From the NCBI RefSeq assembly GCF_004125825.1, contig NZ_QQWI01000006.1, positions 1 to 64,000 on the forward strand: a DNA stretch of 64,000 nucleotides. Direction: 5' to 3'. Position numbers and translations under genes: made by a program. Within the stretch, counting starts at the first letter, position 1; each line of letters starts with the position of its first letter. Origin of the DNA: Fusibacter sp. A1. GTDB taxonomy: Bacteria; Bacillota; Clostridia; Peptostreptococcales; Acidaminobacteraceae. The notes beneath the pieces are model-generated. The model was not told the DNA's origin. It saw nothing but the letters and a program-made list of their open reading frames with translations, and did not search any database. Shown piece after piece: positions 53,062 through 63,110 of this stretch.

Positions 53062-53088
53062 AAAAAAAACTCCTCAAAAAAGGAGTTT
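53062..53088 (-). terminator. Terminator of the purine riboswitch
   Basis: AAACTCCT (53067-53074) and AGGAGTTT (53081-53088), followed by T8 on the minus strand. TAAACTCC at 53102-53109 can pair with the same arm to form the anti-terminator. Confidence 0.9.
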
Positions 53089-53103
53089 AATGCATACGCG
53101 CTA

Positions 53104-53171
53104 AACTCCGTAGCCAGACTATTGACGGTAGTCGGTAGAAACTTTGGACCATATTTCCAAATTATACGAAG
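53104..53171 (-). promoter_or_regulatory. Guanine-type purine riboswitch
   Basis: On the minus strand TATAATTTGGAAATATGGTC and then AAAGTTTCTACC, followed by GGCTACG, give the P2/P3 kissing-loop aptamer; P1 is CTTCGTA/TACGGAG. The cytosine in GGCTACG is at the specificity position (C74), predicting guanine or hypoxanthine over adenine. It precedes xpt and the importer. Confidence 0.95.
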
Positions 53172-53238
53172 TGATTTATGTTTTTATCTGTTACATCATA
53201 AATGATTTGCTTACTTGAATCAAGCTATTTTATAAAAA

Positions 53239-53270
53239 AAGCACAAACATCTTCTCCGATGTTTGTGCTT
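53239..53270 (-). terminator. Terminator of the RCC1-repeat gene
   Basis: AAGCACAAACATC and GATGTTTGTGCTT form a 13-bp stem, followed on the minus strand by a T run. Confidence 0.92.
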
Positions 53271-53279
53271 ATTATCCAA

Positions 53280-54905
53280 TCACTCCGCAATTGATCTGGT
53301 TTCTACCTTTTCGACAAAGTCGATGTTGCCATTCCATTTGACTATCGATCCATCTTCTAACAGGGCGAACCCCCTATTCGTCGTGACACCGATATCCTTG
53401 ACGTACTTAAGACCCTCTATCTTTTGAGGCTTGTAGTAGGTTTCGCCCTCTTTGCTTGAATAGCGTCCCCAAGTAAAGACTTCACCGATATCACTCATCG
53501 CAACAGCAAAGGATTCACTTGCCACAACCTTTACGATACTCTTGAGTCCTGGAATCTCTTTTGCGAACATAACATCCGTCTCCGAATCCATCCCCAGCTG
53601 TCCGTTGTTATTATGTCCGAAACATTTCACCTTTCCAGTATCTAAAACAATAATTGTAAAATTCTTACCGTTTGCAGCGTAAAACGCTCCCGTAATATTC
53701 GAAACTGTGGGCGGAGTCGCTTTTCCTTTGAAACCTGTTCCCAGCTGTCCATGGCTGTTGTCTCCCCAAGAGACTACCGTGCCGTCATGTAGCACACAGG
53801 TCGCATGGGTGGAACTTAAGCTGATCTGTTTAACTTTACTGACATCCTTTACACGTTTAGGGAGCTCCTTGAACTTTGATACCTCATCGCCAAGCTGACC
53901 GAACTCGTTGTTTCCCCAAGTAAGCACCGCACCTGACGCTAGTATCGCAGCGCTATAATCAGGTCCCGCTACGACTTGCTTCACCTGCTCGAGCCCCCAG
54001 ATTTTTTGAGGCGACTTCGAATGGTTCCTAGTGCCAATTCCAAGTTGCCCATAATCATTGTTTCCACAACTATAGGCTATACCGTCATTGGCCTTAAATA
54101 GAGTATGTGTGTCGCCACCGGATATCTGAGCGACATTCTCCACTCCGATCCCCCTTTGAAGCTTGTCATAATCATTGAGTGTTCCGTCACCTATTTGTCC
54201 GTACTGGTTCTTCCCGAAAGCGTCGACTTTACCGGAATTGTGGATTCTAAAGAGCGTACCGGCAGAGCATGCCATGCCCTTGATCCCTTTTTCCTCGTTG
54301 ACCTCAATCTCCACGCTGGCCCAGTCCGACCAATTGTCATTTCTATCCTGTATGCGCATTTCGATCGTATAGGTTCCTATTTTGGAATAGCGTTCCTTTT
54401 TGTTTTTCCATTCGACATGTTTGAATTCCTTGTTGTCTGCAATGGACTGATTGTGATTCCACTCCAATTTCGTTGTTGTCGTGATATTGTCTTTCGGAAA
54501 ATAAGTAATCACCGCCACCGGTTCAACCTTGCTGAGCTTGAACTTATACAAGGCTAAATACAACTTCTTTTCCTCATCATTATAATAGGAGCTGCCACCT
54601 ATTTTCTCAATCAGTTGATCTCGATGACTGATCTCATTGGCCCTATTTACAATCAAGAACTTTTGGTCGCTAGTCAGTTCATAATTGAGCAGAATGATTG
54701 AGGCGTCTTTCTCAATATACTTGTTCAGCTCTGAGATCGATTTGATACCTGTCAAATTCGCTTTATTAAACTCGCTAAGCGCTCTTTTTATCACCTTGAA
54801 ATCTTCATAAATGTCTGCTTTGCCATTATTCGGTTTAGTTGCAGTATAAATCACTAAACCGCTGATCACTGCAACAAGTGCTGATCCTATTAAAATTCCA
54901 GTCAC
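53280..54905 (-). CDS. Membrane-anchored RCC1-repeat protein
   Basis: A 541-residue protein with an N-terminal membrane segment (about 4-23) and a soluble region of 160 residues before the repeats. From about residue 205 it has RCC1-type repeats recognised by YGQIGDGT, YGQLGIGT, FGQLGDE, HGQLGTGF and NGQLGMD, each following a CG/WG/FGxN element, so at least five of the seven blades of a beta-propeller are seen. The propeller probably lies outside the cell. The N-terminal 160 residues are not recognised. It lies in the gap between the purine operon and the histidine kinase and has its own terminator. Confidence 0.82.
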   Translation of the reverse strand: MTGILIGSALVAVISGLVIYTATKPNNGKADIYEDFKVIKRALSEFNKANLTGIKSISELNKYIEKDASIILLNYELTSDQKFLIVNRANEISHRDQLIEKIGGSSYYNDEEKKLYLALYKFKLSKVEPVAVITYFPKDNITTTTKLEWNHNQSIADNKEFKHVEWKNKKERYSKIGTYTIEMRIQDRNDNWSDWASVEIEVNEEKGIKGMACSAGTLFRIHNSGKVDAFGKNQYGQIGDGTLNDYDKLQRGIGVENVAQISGGDTHTLFKANDGIAYSCGNNDYGQLGIGTRNHSKSPQKIWGLEQVKQVVAGPDYSAAILASGAVLTWGNNEFGQLGDEVSKFKELPKRVKDVSKVKQISLSSTHATCVLHDGTVVSWGDNSHGQLGTGFKGKATPPTVSNITGAFYAANGKNFTIIVLDTGKVKCFGHNNNGQLGMDSETDVMFAKEIPGLKSIVKVVASESFAVAMSDIGEVFTWGRYSSKEGETYYKPQKIEGLKYVKDIGVTTNRGFALLEDGSIVKWNGNIDFVEKVETRSIAE

Positions 54906-54968
54906 ATTAATTCTCCTCAGATAAAACTTTATATTTTTTCACATACCTTAAGATCAAATACTCCCCTG

Positions 54969-56498
54969 TCAGCTCTTAAACTTCGGAAGCATCACTATAA
55001 ATCGGTTACCATCTTCAGTCACTCTCAGCTCGAGCATCCCAGACAATTCGTTGACAACCGAATTTACGATATGTAGTCCTAATCCTCTATTAATTCCATT
55101 TGTCGAAAATCCTTTTTCAAAAATCTTTTTCTGATTCTCCTCACTTATTATCGGAGTATTATTAAAGATCTCAATTCGATAAAACATAGCTGTCTCATGA
55201 ATATCGAGCGAAACAACTTTTTCCAGTTTATCAGAAGAAGCTGTCGCTTCAAATGCGTTTTTCAACAAATTTCCGATAATTGTATTCACTTTGTAAACAT
55301 CTAGATTGAAATCCTCGATTTCCTTCAGCGTAATATCAAATTCGAGACCCAGTTGCTTCGCTCTTTTAATATACCCGAATATCAGTATCTCAACTTCTGG
55401 AACACCAAGTTCGTACTTTCCCTTGGAGTAACTGGCATCCCTTGATAACTGCTTTATGTAAGAAAGCGCCTTATCATTGGATTCCACTTCAATCAGTCCT
55501 GTGATAACCTGCAAATGATTCATCAGGTCGTGCTTGTATATCCTAAGTTTCTGGTTATGCTGCTCAGTCAATTGTAGCTGTAGCGCATTCAGTTGAGATG
55601 ATTTATGATTTTCCAACATCAGATAATAACTAAGCGTCAAAAGTGAAATGGAGATCAATGAGATCAGAACGTAATAAAAGTACGAGGTATTCACCCTATC
55701 GGTAGTTTGCTCAATTATGCTTTCTATATTGACGTATTTTGTAAATGCCCATGGATAAGAAGACAACACGTCGCTCATCACTTCGTACTTATTCTCACCA
55801 TTTTTTAGTATCGCATCAGAATCGGGAACCGTACTGCCAAGCAACTGCAGTTTGTCATCTTTTAAGCTGAATGCTTCAATTTCTTTGTTCTTAACCTTAA
55901 GTTCAAGTTCTGATAGATTTACATTAACAAGCATGAAGGATACGACCTTATGGTCGGCTATACCGTATAAGGGCTTTAAAAGTACAATATCAGCATTAAC
56001 AAACGGTTTAAAAAATTCCCTGTCGCTGATCACTCCGCCGTCGCTTTCATTAAGTGCCAGGCATTCCTGATACAGCACTTCTCCTTCTTCCCAACCATAA
56101 CGGGGTTCAGGATAGATCATCGTTCCACCAGGCGTTATGTAGGTTACCGCCCTTACAATCGATTCCTTTTCAATAAGTTCTTGTGACTTCTCTGCTAAGA
56201 ACTCGTCAAATTTCTGTTTATTGGCAAGTTCCAAATTGTCGTAAATCTCCAAGCCTCTCATCACACCTGCATGAGAGGCCACCTGATCGATATTGCTAGC
56301 TAAAGCAGAAGTCGCCCTATCCAAGCTATCATAAGAAGCTTCATAGCTTTGATAATGTAGCAGTAAATCATTTTTTAGTTCAAGGGCGACAGTATTGTCA
56401 AAATGCAATTTTACAATGATAAGAAAAGGCATATATACGATAAATAAAAACACAAAAAAATACTTCCAATTGATCGTGGACCATTTAAGTTTCTTCAT
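54969..56498 (-). CDS. Sensor histidine kinase, CitA/DcuS-like, orphan
   Basis: A 509-residue membrane kinase. Transmembrane helices lie at about 12-30 and 270-290, with an extracellular sensor domain between them. The phospho-accepting histidine is in YKHDLMNHLQVITGLIEVES, the SpoOB-type H-box of the CitA/DcuS family. NLLKNAFEATASSD is the N-box, and GFSTNGINRGLGLHIV the G-box region. No response regulator is next to it. It lies between the RCC1 gene and the Tad operon, so a control role for either is conceivable but not shown. Confidence 0.88.
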   Translation of the reverse strand: MKKLKWSTINWKYFFVFLFIVYMPFLIIVKLHFDNTVALELKNDLLLHYQSYEASYDSLDRATSALASNIDQVASHAGVMRGLEIYDNLELANKQKFDEFLAEKSQELIEKESIVRAVTYITPGGTMIYPEPRYGWEEGEVLYQECLALNESDGGVISDREFFKPFVNADIVLLKPLYGIADHKVVSFMLVNVNLSELELKVKNKEIEAFSLKDDKLQLLGSTVPDSDAILKNGENKYEVMSDVLSSYPWAFTKYVNIESIIEQTTDRVNTSYFYYVLISLISISLLTLSYYLMLENHKSSQLNALQLQLTEQHNQKLRIYKHDLMNHLQVITGLIEVESNDKALSYIKQLSRDASYSKGKYELGVPEVEILIFGYIKRAKQLGLEFDITLKEIEDFNLDVYKVNTIIGNLLKNAFEATASSDKLEKVVSLDIHETAMFYRIEIFNNTPIISEENQKKIFEKGFSTNGINRGLGLHIVNSVVNELSGMLELRVTEDGNRFIVMLPKFKS

Positions 56499-56578
56499 CT
56501 TGATTCTCCATATAGGTCTAAGTTCCTAGGCTAGGTCTTATTATACACGATTTGTACAATGAAAAACAGATTCAAGTT

Positions 56579-56887
56579 CTAAACCACTCGAATCTGCTCA
56601 CCTATTTTCAAATGATATTCATCTATTAATCCGACACGCCCTTCCAACACGGCTTTCGCACCACGATGGTAGAGCATTTTATTTTTTCCTATGTTTCTGT
56701 GAAGTGCCAAAATTTGATCAGTTTCATCCACAAAAACGACATCAAGTGACAGTTTCATAAAAAAAGTATGGATACTTGAGCAAGGTGTCAGTAGATAGAA
56801 CTTACCTGAGTCGATTGTAGATCTACCCATCAAACCGGTTAAACGGGTGAAGAAGGTCTCCATTTTAACAACTTCAACTAATGTCAT
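56579..56887 (-). CDS. DUF192-family protein at the end of the Tad operon
   Basis: A 102-residue protein of the DUF192 family. TRLTGLMGRS, PCSSIHTFFMKLSLDVVFVD and GRVGLIDEYHLKIGEQI are the conserved blocks. There is no signal peptide in the chosen frame, whereas many members are exported. It begins ten bases after tadC and is probably the last gene of the operon. The function of DUF192 is not established. Confidence 0.82.
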   Translation of the reverse strand: MTLVEVVKMETFFTRLTGLMGRSTIDSGKFYLLTPCSSIHTFFMKLSLDVVFVDETDQILALHRNIGKNKMLYHRGAKAVLEGRVGLIDEYHLKIGEQIRVV

Positions 56888-56897
56888 CTCAACATCC

Positions 56898-57791
56898 TCA
56901 CATAAACATATCAGAGATTCGAATCACTGCCGGCCCAAGTATAACTACAAATATGGATGGAAAGATAAATACGATTAGTGGAATCAGCATTTTGACTGGA
57001 GCCTTAAGCGCTTTTTCACGTGCGATCATTTTTCTGTTCTCGCGTATGAGCATTGCTTGAACCTTTAGTACCTTTGCTATACTCACACCTAGTTCATCCG
57101 CCTGTATCACCGATAAAAGCAGTGTGTTAAGCTCATCGATATTCACTCTTTTCATCATGTTTCTCAATGCGTCTCTTCTTACGACGCCCATCTTGATATC
57201 CTTCAAAAGTTTTTCGAACTCATCCGATAGTGGATTAGACCTGGTCTGAACGACTTTTAGGATCGCTCCGTCAAAGGACAATCCCGCTTCGACACTGACT
57301 GTAACCAAATCAAGTGTAAATGGCAGCTCGCGTATCATAGACGCATTTCGTTTCTTCTCAACCCTTAAGGTATAGAATCTAAAGCAGTACTTTGCAAAAG
57401 AATACACCACAATCGACACCAGAATCAGTTTCAGATCAAAAGCTCCGCTAGCGATCCACATTAAGAGTGTGGCAATGACCGTAATGATAAAACTAACTAA
57501 GTTCGTTAGCAACATCCATTCAGTCGGTGTATATTTTTTAGACAATCCACAGTTATCAAGTTTCACTTGTAGCCTTTTAAGCTTGTTGGCAGGTGTGATT
57601 TTTAAGAATAACTCACTTAATTTGGCGAGCTGTCCGATATAGGCCTTCTTGCCCTTGTCCTCTGCCTGGATATCCCCAAACCGTTCGAGCCTTTTCATCA
57701 GTTCAATCCGTTTTGCAAAAATGATATTAAGCACACCATAAAACAGGATAAGCAGGAGTGCAAACACTAAAATTGTGATAATCAGTTCCAT
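56898..57791 (-). CDS. tadC: Tad pilus platform protein TadC
   Basis: A 297-residue membrane protein with a T2SF (GspF-like) domain. Helices occur near 4-22, 95-135 and 265-292. PFTLDLVTVSVEAGLSFDGAIL and GVRRDALRNMMKR-like KMGVVRRDALRNM, then LLLSVIQADELGVSIAKVL, are typical. With TadB it forms the inner-membrane platform that TadA acts on during pilin assembly. It follows tadB by nine bases. Confidence 0.92.
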   Translation of the reverse strand: MELIITILVFALLLILFYGVLNIIFAKRIELMKRLERFGDIQAEDKGKKAYIGQLAKLSELFLKITPANKLKRLQVKLDNCGLSKKYTPTEWMLLTNLVSFIITVIATLLMWIASGAFDLKLILVSIVVYSFAKYCFRFYTLRVEKKRNASMIRELPFTLDLVTVSVEAGLSFDGAILKVVQTRSNPLSDEFEKLLKDIKMGVVRRDALRNMMKRVNIDELNTLLLSVIQADELGVSIAKVLKVQAMLIRENRKMIAREKALKAPVKMLIPLIVFIFPSIFVVILGPAVIRISDMFM

Positions 57792-57800
57792 AAGCTCACC

Positions 57801-58712
57801 TCAATATTCGATCTTGATGATGTTTCTAATGATAAGTGCACCAATCATTTGATTGAAAAGTGCTAAGGCGATCATGATGCGACCAGCAAATGTATTGATG
57901 AGCAACAACATGTACTCAGGAGTCATGATAAAGATGATTCCACTAATGAACAGTGGAAGTGCCATTACTATCGCTCCTGACAACTTACCTTGCGCTGTAA
58001 GTGTTCTTACTTCATTGAATATTCTTTGTCTTTCTCTAATTGTCTCTAAAATGTTGTCAAGAATATCCGCCAGGTTGCCGCCAATTTCCTTCTGTATGAG
58101 TATGGCTGTTATCATCAGTTCCAAATCCTCAATCGGAAAATTCGTAACCAGCTGCTGTAAGACGTCTTCGGTAGATTTACCAAGACTCATTTCCTTGATG
58201 ACTTGCCTGAATGCGCCGGAGATAGGATCGGTCGTCTCTTCGACAAGCCTATTGAGCGCTTGAAAGAAACTATAACCCGCTTTCATCCCGTTTGAGATGA
58301 TTTGAATCGAATCACCCAACTGCTTTTCAAATTTTTTGAGCCTTCTCTTCGACCTGATCTTAAGTACAAACAAGCAACCAAAATGAACGACTACCATCAA
58401 TACAAGACTAAGGAATATGCTTCTTGCGAATATGTAGCCACTGAATAAGGCGACTACCTGCAATATGGAGTAGATAAAAATGGCATCGATACTCGTCATT
58501 TGAAGGTCCGCCTGGGTCAGCATCTTTTCGATTCTTTTTACCCGTACTTTAGGCTTTTTCTTTTTTTTGATGCCGGAGACGCTTGAACTTTTAATAAGCT
58601 CCTCTGAAGCTGAAACCCTCTCGATCACACGTTGACGGGGTTTTTGGGCACTAAGAAGAATAATGATGAGTACTTGAATCATAAAAAATAGAACACTTAT
58701 TATGATAGCCAT
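57801..58712 (-). CDS. tadB: Tad pilus platform protein TadB
   Basis: The ATG at 58712 follows AAAGGAG; a longer frame would start inside tadA. The 303-residue membrane protein has a helix near 7-25 and others near 85-120 and 240-295. GDSIQIISNGMKAGYSFFQAL and LMITAILIQKEIGGNLADIL are the T2SF-domain signatures. It is the partner of TadC. Confidence 0.92.
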   Translation of the reverse strand: MAIIISVLFFMIQVLIIILLSAQKPRQRVIERVSASEELIKSSSVSGIKKKKKPKVRVKRIEKMLTQADLQMTSIDAIFIYSILQVVALFSGYIFARSIFLSLVLMVVVHFGCLFVLKIRSKRRLKKFEKQLGDSIQIISNGMKAGYSFFQALNRLVEETTDPISGAFRQVIKEMSLGKSTEDVLQQLVTNFPIEDLELMITAILIQKEIGGNLADILDNILETIRERQRIFNEVRTLTAQGKLSGAIVMALPLFISGIIFIMTPEYMLLLINTFAGRIMIALALFNQMIGALIIRNIIKIEY

Positions 58713-58728
58713 AACTACTCTCCTTTCA

Positions 58729-60060
58729 TCAGTCTGTACTAAAGATGCTAAACGGAACTTGAATTCCGTGATCCTGAAGTTTTTCAATAAATTTAGGTCT
58801 GACGCCTGTGAACTCATACTCACCCACAACGCGTCCCTTGGCATCCAAGCCCTTTTGCCTGTATACAAAAATATCTTGTAACACGATAATATCCGATTCC
58901 ATACCTTGTACTTCCGTAATATGCGTGATCTTACGTGAACCGTCTTGAAGTCTTGACTGTTGGATGATCAGATCCACCGCTGATGCGACCTGGTCTCTGA
59001 TCGCTTTGATCGGTAAATTCATACCTGACATCAGCACCATCGTTTCAAGTCTTGCGAGCATATCTCTTGGTGAATTGGCATGCCCAGTCGTTAGTGAGCC
59101 GTCATGGCCTGTGTTCATCGCCTGTAACATGTCAAGGGCTTCGCCTGAACGTACCTCACCTACGATAATTCTATCTGGGCGCATACGTAAACAGTTTTTC
59201 ACAAGGTCCCTTATCGTCACTTCTCCCTTGCCTTCGACATTTGTCGGACGGGTTTCAAGTCTAACGACATGTTCTTGAGACAGTTGCAGCTCGGCGGCAT
59301 CTTCAATGGTTACGATTCTCTCGTCATTTGGAATGAAGGACGACAATACATTGAGCGTCGTCGTCTTACCGCTACCGGTACCTCCGGATACGATAACATT
59401 GAGTCTTCCTTCAATACACATTTTAATCAGTTCAGCCATTTTGGTATTCAACGTTCCAAATCTTATCAGGTCATTCACCTTATAAGGATCCTCACTGAAC
59501 TTACGGATAGTAAGCGAAGGTCCATCAAGGGCGAGTGGTGGAATAACTGCATTTACACGCGAACCATCCGGCAGCCTTGCATCAACCATCGGCGAACTTT
59601 CATCTATACGCCTACCTATGGGATTTACTATCTTTTTAATGACATGGATTACATGGTTGTCGTCCTTGAACTTCGCATCCGTCAGCACGAGTTTACCATC
59701 TTTTTCCACGTAGACATGATTCGGCCCATTGACCATAACCTCTGAAACATCCGAATCATTTAAAAGGCTTGTGATCGGTCCGAATCCTGTTATCTCGTCC
59801 ATCAACTCATCCCGGATTCTCGCTCGCTGCACCGAGGTCATGTTTAGCGATTCCGCTTCCAGATGCTTTTCGATGATTTCTTGAATCTCTTTTTTTATCT
59901 CATCATTCATCTCGCTAAGTGCCGAAAAATCGATATCCAAATCCTCGATCACACGATTTTGCAGTGTCATCTTCAGTTTATTGATCTGTTCTTCCTTATC
60001 GGATGACAATGACTTTTGAGTCCCTTTAGGTTGACTTTCCAATCTTGATTTCAACGACAT
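58729..60060 (-). CDS. tadA: Tad pilus ATPase TadA (CpaF)
   Basis: A 443-residue secretion ATPase of the GspE/VirB11 type. [20 protein letters not shown] is Walker [11 protein letters not shown] the Asp box, [19 protein letters not shown]alker B and [14 protein letters not shown] the His box. [22 protein letters not shown] is the typical N-domain. It powers pilus assembly in the cytoplasm. It lies 12 bases after tadZ. Confidence 0.95.
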   Translation of the reverse strand: MSLKSRLESQPKGTQKSLSSDKEEQINKLKMTLQNRVIEDLDIDFSALSEMNDEIKKEIQEIIEKHLEAESLNMTSVQRARIRDELMDEITGFGPITSLLNDSDVSEVMVNGPNHVYVEKDGKLVLTDAKFKDDNHVIHVIKKIVNPIGRRIDESSPMVDARLPDGSRVNAVIPPLALDGPSLTIRKFSEDPYKVNDLIRFGTLNTKMAELIKMCIEGRLNVIVSGGTGSGKTTTLNVLSSFIPNDERIVTIEDAAELQLSQEHVVRLETRPTNVEGKGEVTIRDLVKNCLRMRPDRIIVGEVRSGEALDMLQAMNTGHDGSLTTGHANSPRDMLARLETMVLMSGMNLPIKAIRDQVASAVDLIIQQSRLQDGSRKITHITEVQGMESDIIVLQDIFVYRQKGLDAKGRVVGEYEFTGVRPKFIEKLQDHGIQVPFSIFSTD

Positions 60061-60072
60061 CAGCTAGACCTC

Positions 60073-61227
60073 CTAACTATCGATTAAATTTGCGACCATA
60101 TTGAGCTGCTTCACTATTTTTGTATGTCGATGCCTGGTGTATAAGCTTCCCGGGTCGCCTATGTTCATCACGTGTCTAACAATTTTGGGTTGTTCTTCCA
60201 CTTCAGCATGTACTTTCATTTTTATGGCTTTTTCGATATCTTTAACAGTCATGCCGGATCCCCTATAGGATTTGTTGACAATGACTTTCACCTTATCGCT
60301 TGTGTAATTAAGCGATTTCATGACTTCTATTCCTTGGATCGCATTTTGAACGGCAGCGAGCTCCATACTCGTCACAAAGTGAATTTGAGTACTCGCGTCC
60401 ATAATCGCCAGGGTAACATCCGAATAGTTGACACCTAAGTCGCATATGATGATATCATAATACCCATTCACAGTTTTCAACAGATCATCAATCGCCTTCT
60501 TGCTTATGTACTCCGCATGCTCCGCTTTATGAGGCGATATGATCACATCTAGATTTTCTGAGTAATGTAGTAAGTAGGGTATCAATGCTTCATAAGAATG
60601 CTCAGCACCTTCCTCGACAATATCTGTGATCGTACGGTCTTGCTTTAAACCCATAGAAAGACCCAGATCTCCAAACTGAAGATCTGTGTCTATCAGTAGT
60701 ACTTTTTTCTTCTGTTCTTTTGATAGAAAGATCGCGGTATTCATCGCTAAAAATGTTTTTCCCGTTCCACCTTTTGTGCCAAAGTAAGAGATAATCTTTG
60801 TATCAAACACCTTATGTGATACCGCAGAAACTTGCTTGATCTTCTTATGCCTTGAATAGGTTTCAGTCAAGGTTTGGGCGACAAGCTCAAAATTGAGCGG
60901 TTTGATGATGAACTCCTTAGCGCCATAGAGCATGGCCTTTTTGAGATATTCACTTTCACTCTGCACAGACATGATCACGACGATTATGTCCGGATGGTTT
61001 ATCGTGAGCTGACCCGTCGCTTCAAGACCGTTGAGTTCTGGCATGTTGATGTCCATCAAGACGATGTCCACTTCATTCTGCTTTACAAACTGCAGTACTT
61101 CAAGTCCGTTTTCCGCTTCACCGACCACCTCGAACTGCTCATCCATTTCAAGAAGCCGTCTGATCAGCTGCCTTGTGTCCTTGATATCATCTGCGATTAA
61201 AATCCTAATTTTCTGTTCCACCATCAT
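60073..61227 (-). CDS. tadZ: TadZ/CpaE: receiver domain fused to ParA/MinD-like ATPase
   Basis: The ATG at 61227 is six bases after GAGG; an in-frame GTG and another ATG are adjacent. About 384 residues. The receiver-like domain (about 8-125) has ILIADDIKD and VLMDINMPELNG with the acceptor aspartate, so it may be a true phosphorylatable domain. The ATPase domain has FGTKGGTGKTFLAMNTA, a deviant Walker A, and VLLIDTDLQFGDL. TadZ places the pilus machine at the pole or membrane. It overlaps cpaB by 23 bases. Confidence 0.92.
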   Translation of the reverse strand: MMVEQKIRILIADDIKDTRQLIRRLLEMDEQFEVVGEAENGLEVLQFVKQNEVDIVLMDINMPELNGLEATGQLTINHPDIIVVIMSVQSESEYLKKAMLYGAKEFIIKPLNFELVAQTLTETYSRHKKIKQVSAVSHKVFDTKIISYFGTKGGTGKTFLAMNTAIFLSKEQKKKVLLIDTDLQFGDLGLSMGLKQDRTITDIVEEGAEHSYEALIPYLLHYSENLDVIISPHKAEHAEYISKKAIDDLLKTVNGYYDIIICDLGVNYSDVTLAIMDASTQIHFVTSMELAAVQNAIQGIEVMKSLNYTSDKVKVIVNKSYRGSGMTVKDIEKAIKMKVHAEVEEQPKIVRHVMNIGDPGSLYTRHRHTKIVKQLNMVANLIDS

Positions 61228-62218
61228 CACCCGCCTCTGTATTTTCTAAAACTGGAATCTTTAACGCGGTACCTACTACGATTAAGTCTTCATCTGCAAT
61301 GCGATTTACGGTCTGAATGAGTGAGTAGCGTGATTCATCACCATAAAATGCAAGTGAGATACTATTGAGCGTATCACCGTATTTAACAGTATAATAAATA
61401 TACTTTTGAATTTCTACAGGTGTTTCAGTCACTTCTTGCTGCGCGATAATTTCGTATTGAGGGAACAGGTCCTTGATACGGTCAAAGTCATCGATAATGA
61501 GCTCTTCCCATATCGTTCCGCCCGTGTTGTATACGTAATCACCGTCAAGCGGTCTAAGCGCCACTTTCAACTCACCTATGTTTTCAGCAAGCACCAGCTT
61601 TTCTACATCCTTTACAGGAACAGCAAGCGTCAACGTATATACATCCGGTGAATCGATCCGGTTCATTTCATCTCGGTATAAGTTCCTATCCACTGCAAGC
61701 ACATTGACATTTTGCAAAAACATGATTGACAAGTCTGGTCTAGAGGTTCTTTCATCAGCTGTCATCGCCGGTAGTGTCAGTACGATATCTATCCAGTCAC
61801 CCGTCTTGATCAAATCGCTTACACCGGTATTCTTGTTTACCGTGATAGAAATCGCACGGTAATCGTCTTTGATCTTAAGGCTTAGCTCGTCATTGATGTT
61901 TTGGATGATCCGTTCCGATCTGATGCCCTCACCCGCCAGAATGGATTCTCTTGTGTAATATCCGATGATCTCATCCGTATTCAAGATGTAGGCATCGTAA
62001 AAACCGTCGTCCGCCACTTCGATGGTAGTGAGCATTTCTTTGGTCACTTTTGTCCGTGGTGGAATGCTTTCTGTGGCGACGACGATAGATATATATTCTT
62101 GCTCGACTACTTTTGTAGCAACGCTTCTTTCATTCATATAGTAATAAACAGAAAAACTCAATAGCGCCGAAAAGACAACTGCCAGAATCAATAGTATCTT
62201 TCTAAAATTTTTCATCAT
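61205..62218 (-). CDS. cpaB: CpaB (RcpC) with C-terminal LysM domain
   Basis: A 337-residue protein with a membrane anchor (about 7-27). An SAF domain follows (about 40-110, VVATESIPPRTKVTKEML and ESILAGEGI), then the CpaB/RcpC core. Residues about 285-332 read YYTVKYGDTLNSISLAFYG and VVGTALKIPVL, a LysM peptidoglycan-binding motif. CpaB normally has no LysM; in a cell without outer membrane this could hold the pilus base to the wall. It sits between the tadG-like gene and tadZ. Confidence 0.88.
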   Translation of the reverse strand: MMKNFRKILLILAVVFSALLSFSVYYYMNERSVATKVVEQEYISIVVATESIPPRTKVTKEMLTTIEVADDGFYDAYILNTDEIIGYYTRESILAGEGIRSERIIQNINDELSLKIKDDYRAISITVNKNTGVSDLIKTGDWIDIVLTLPAMTADERTSRPDLSIMFLQNVNVLAVDRNLYRDEMNRIDSPDVYTLTLAVPVKDVEKLVLAENIGELKVALRPLDGDYVYNTGGTIWEELIIDDFDRIKDLFPQYEIIAQQEVTETPVEIQKYIYYTVKYGDTLNSISLAFYGDESRYSLIQTVNRIADEDLIVVGTALKIPVLENTEAGDDGGTEN

Positions 62219-62227
62219 CCACCTACT

Positions 62228-63097
62228 TTATTTGATTAATCGTGAAGATAGTAATCCGTAATCGCCAGCTTCATTATTGATATTGCCAGCAATTACTTTA
62301 GCGACGAACTCGCCTTCAATCGTCCAGTCGTTGCCTGTCTTTACTAAATCACTAACTTTGATCAGTGCGAATCCTTTAACCTCGACGCTTGTCAAACCTT
62401 GATAATCCACATCGCTTCCTATAACAGGAAGCACCCAGTATCTGTCGTCATCATCCGGTCCCAAACTATTGATATAATCACTCGCCTGTCTATAAAGTGA
62501 GGTCATGGCACCAGGTTCCGTGTCTAAAAAGTCGCCGACGTTGATTACCACATCGGTACCATAAAGTACGTTATCCACCAAGTCGGACAAACCAGAGTCT
62601 GCATCACCCAATCTCACAGGTCCGTAGTTTCCCTGATCGCCGACCATCTCTCTTAACACAACGATATTGCCAGGAAAGCATTGATCCTCTTTTACAACAA
62701 AGGGTCTTAGACCAGTTGCTGCAGATCCTGCAACTCCTACTTGCGCGGCACTTGTTTGCGCGATATTCACCTCGGTTACGCCAAAGACCCTAGCAAATAT
62801 GGTCTGAACCGTGATTTCACCGTTAAGCCTTATAATACCTTCCTCATTATCGATGAGTATCGTTACATTCGCTGGATCTACATCATTAAGCACCAGATAG
62901 TCGTTTACCATTGTTCGTGCGGCCTGCTCTGAATCAGGTAGTTCTTTGATTCCCGCAAGTACGGCCGCGTCCATTCCGTACTGCAAATTGTTCTTTTCTA
63001 CTAAAAAAACACCATAATCTATGACGATTGCCACTATTCCCATGATCAGAATGATGGACATAGCGACGATAATCATCACACTGCCTTTTCTCTTCAT
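62228..63097 (-). CDS. tadG: TadG-like pilus assembly protein
   Basis: The ATG at 63097 is eight bases after AGGGAG; a GTG nine bases earlier is the alternative. The 289-residue protein begins MKRKGSVMIIVAMSIILIMG, a TadG-type N-terminal membrane segment preceded by a prepilin-like RKG, without the +5 glutamate. VDYGVFLVEKNNLQYGMDAA is typical of Tad/TadG-N. The rest is extracellular and rich in acidic residues. It follows tadE by 13 bases. Confidence 0.82.
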   Translation of the reverse strand: MKRKGSVMIIVAMSIILIMGIVAIVIDYGVFLVEKNNLQYGMDAAVLAGIKELPDSEQAARTMVNDYLVLNDVDPANVTILIDNEEGIIRLNGEITVQTIFARVFGVTEVNIAQTSAAQVGVAGSAATGLRPFVVKEDQCFPGNIVVLREMVGDQGNYGPVRLGDADSGLSDLVDNVLYGTDVVINVGDFLDTEPGAMTSLYRQASDYINSLGPDDDDRYWVLPVIGSDVDYQGLTSVEVKGFALIKVSDLVKTGNDWTIEGEFVAKVIAGNINNEAGDYGLLSSRLIK

Positions 63098-63110
63098 GAT
63101 TTTCACTCCC

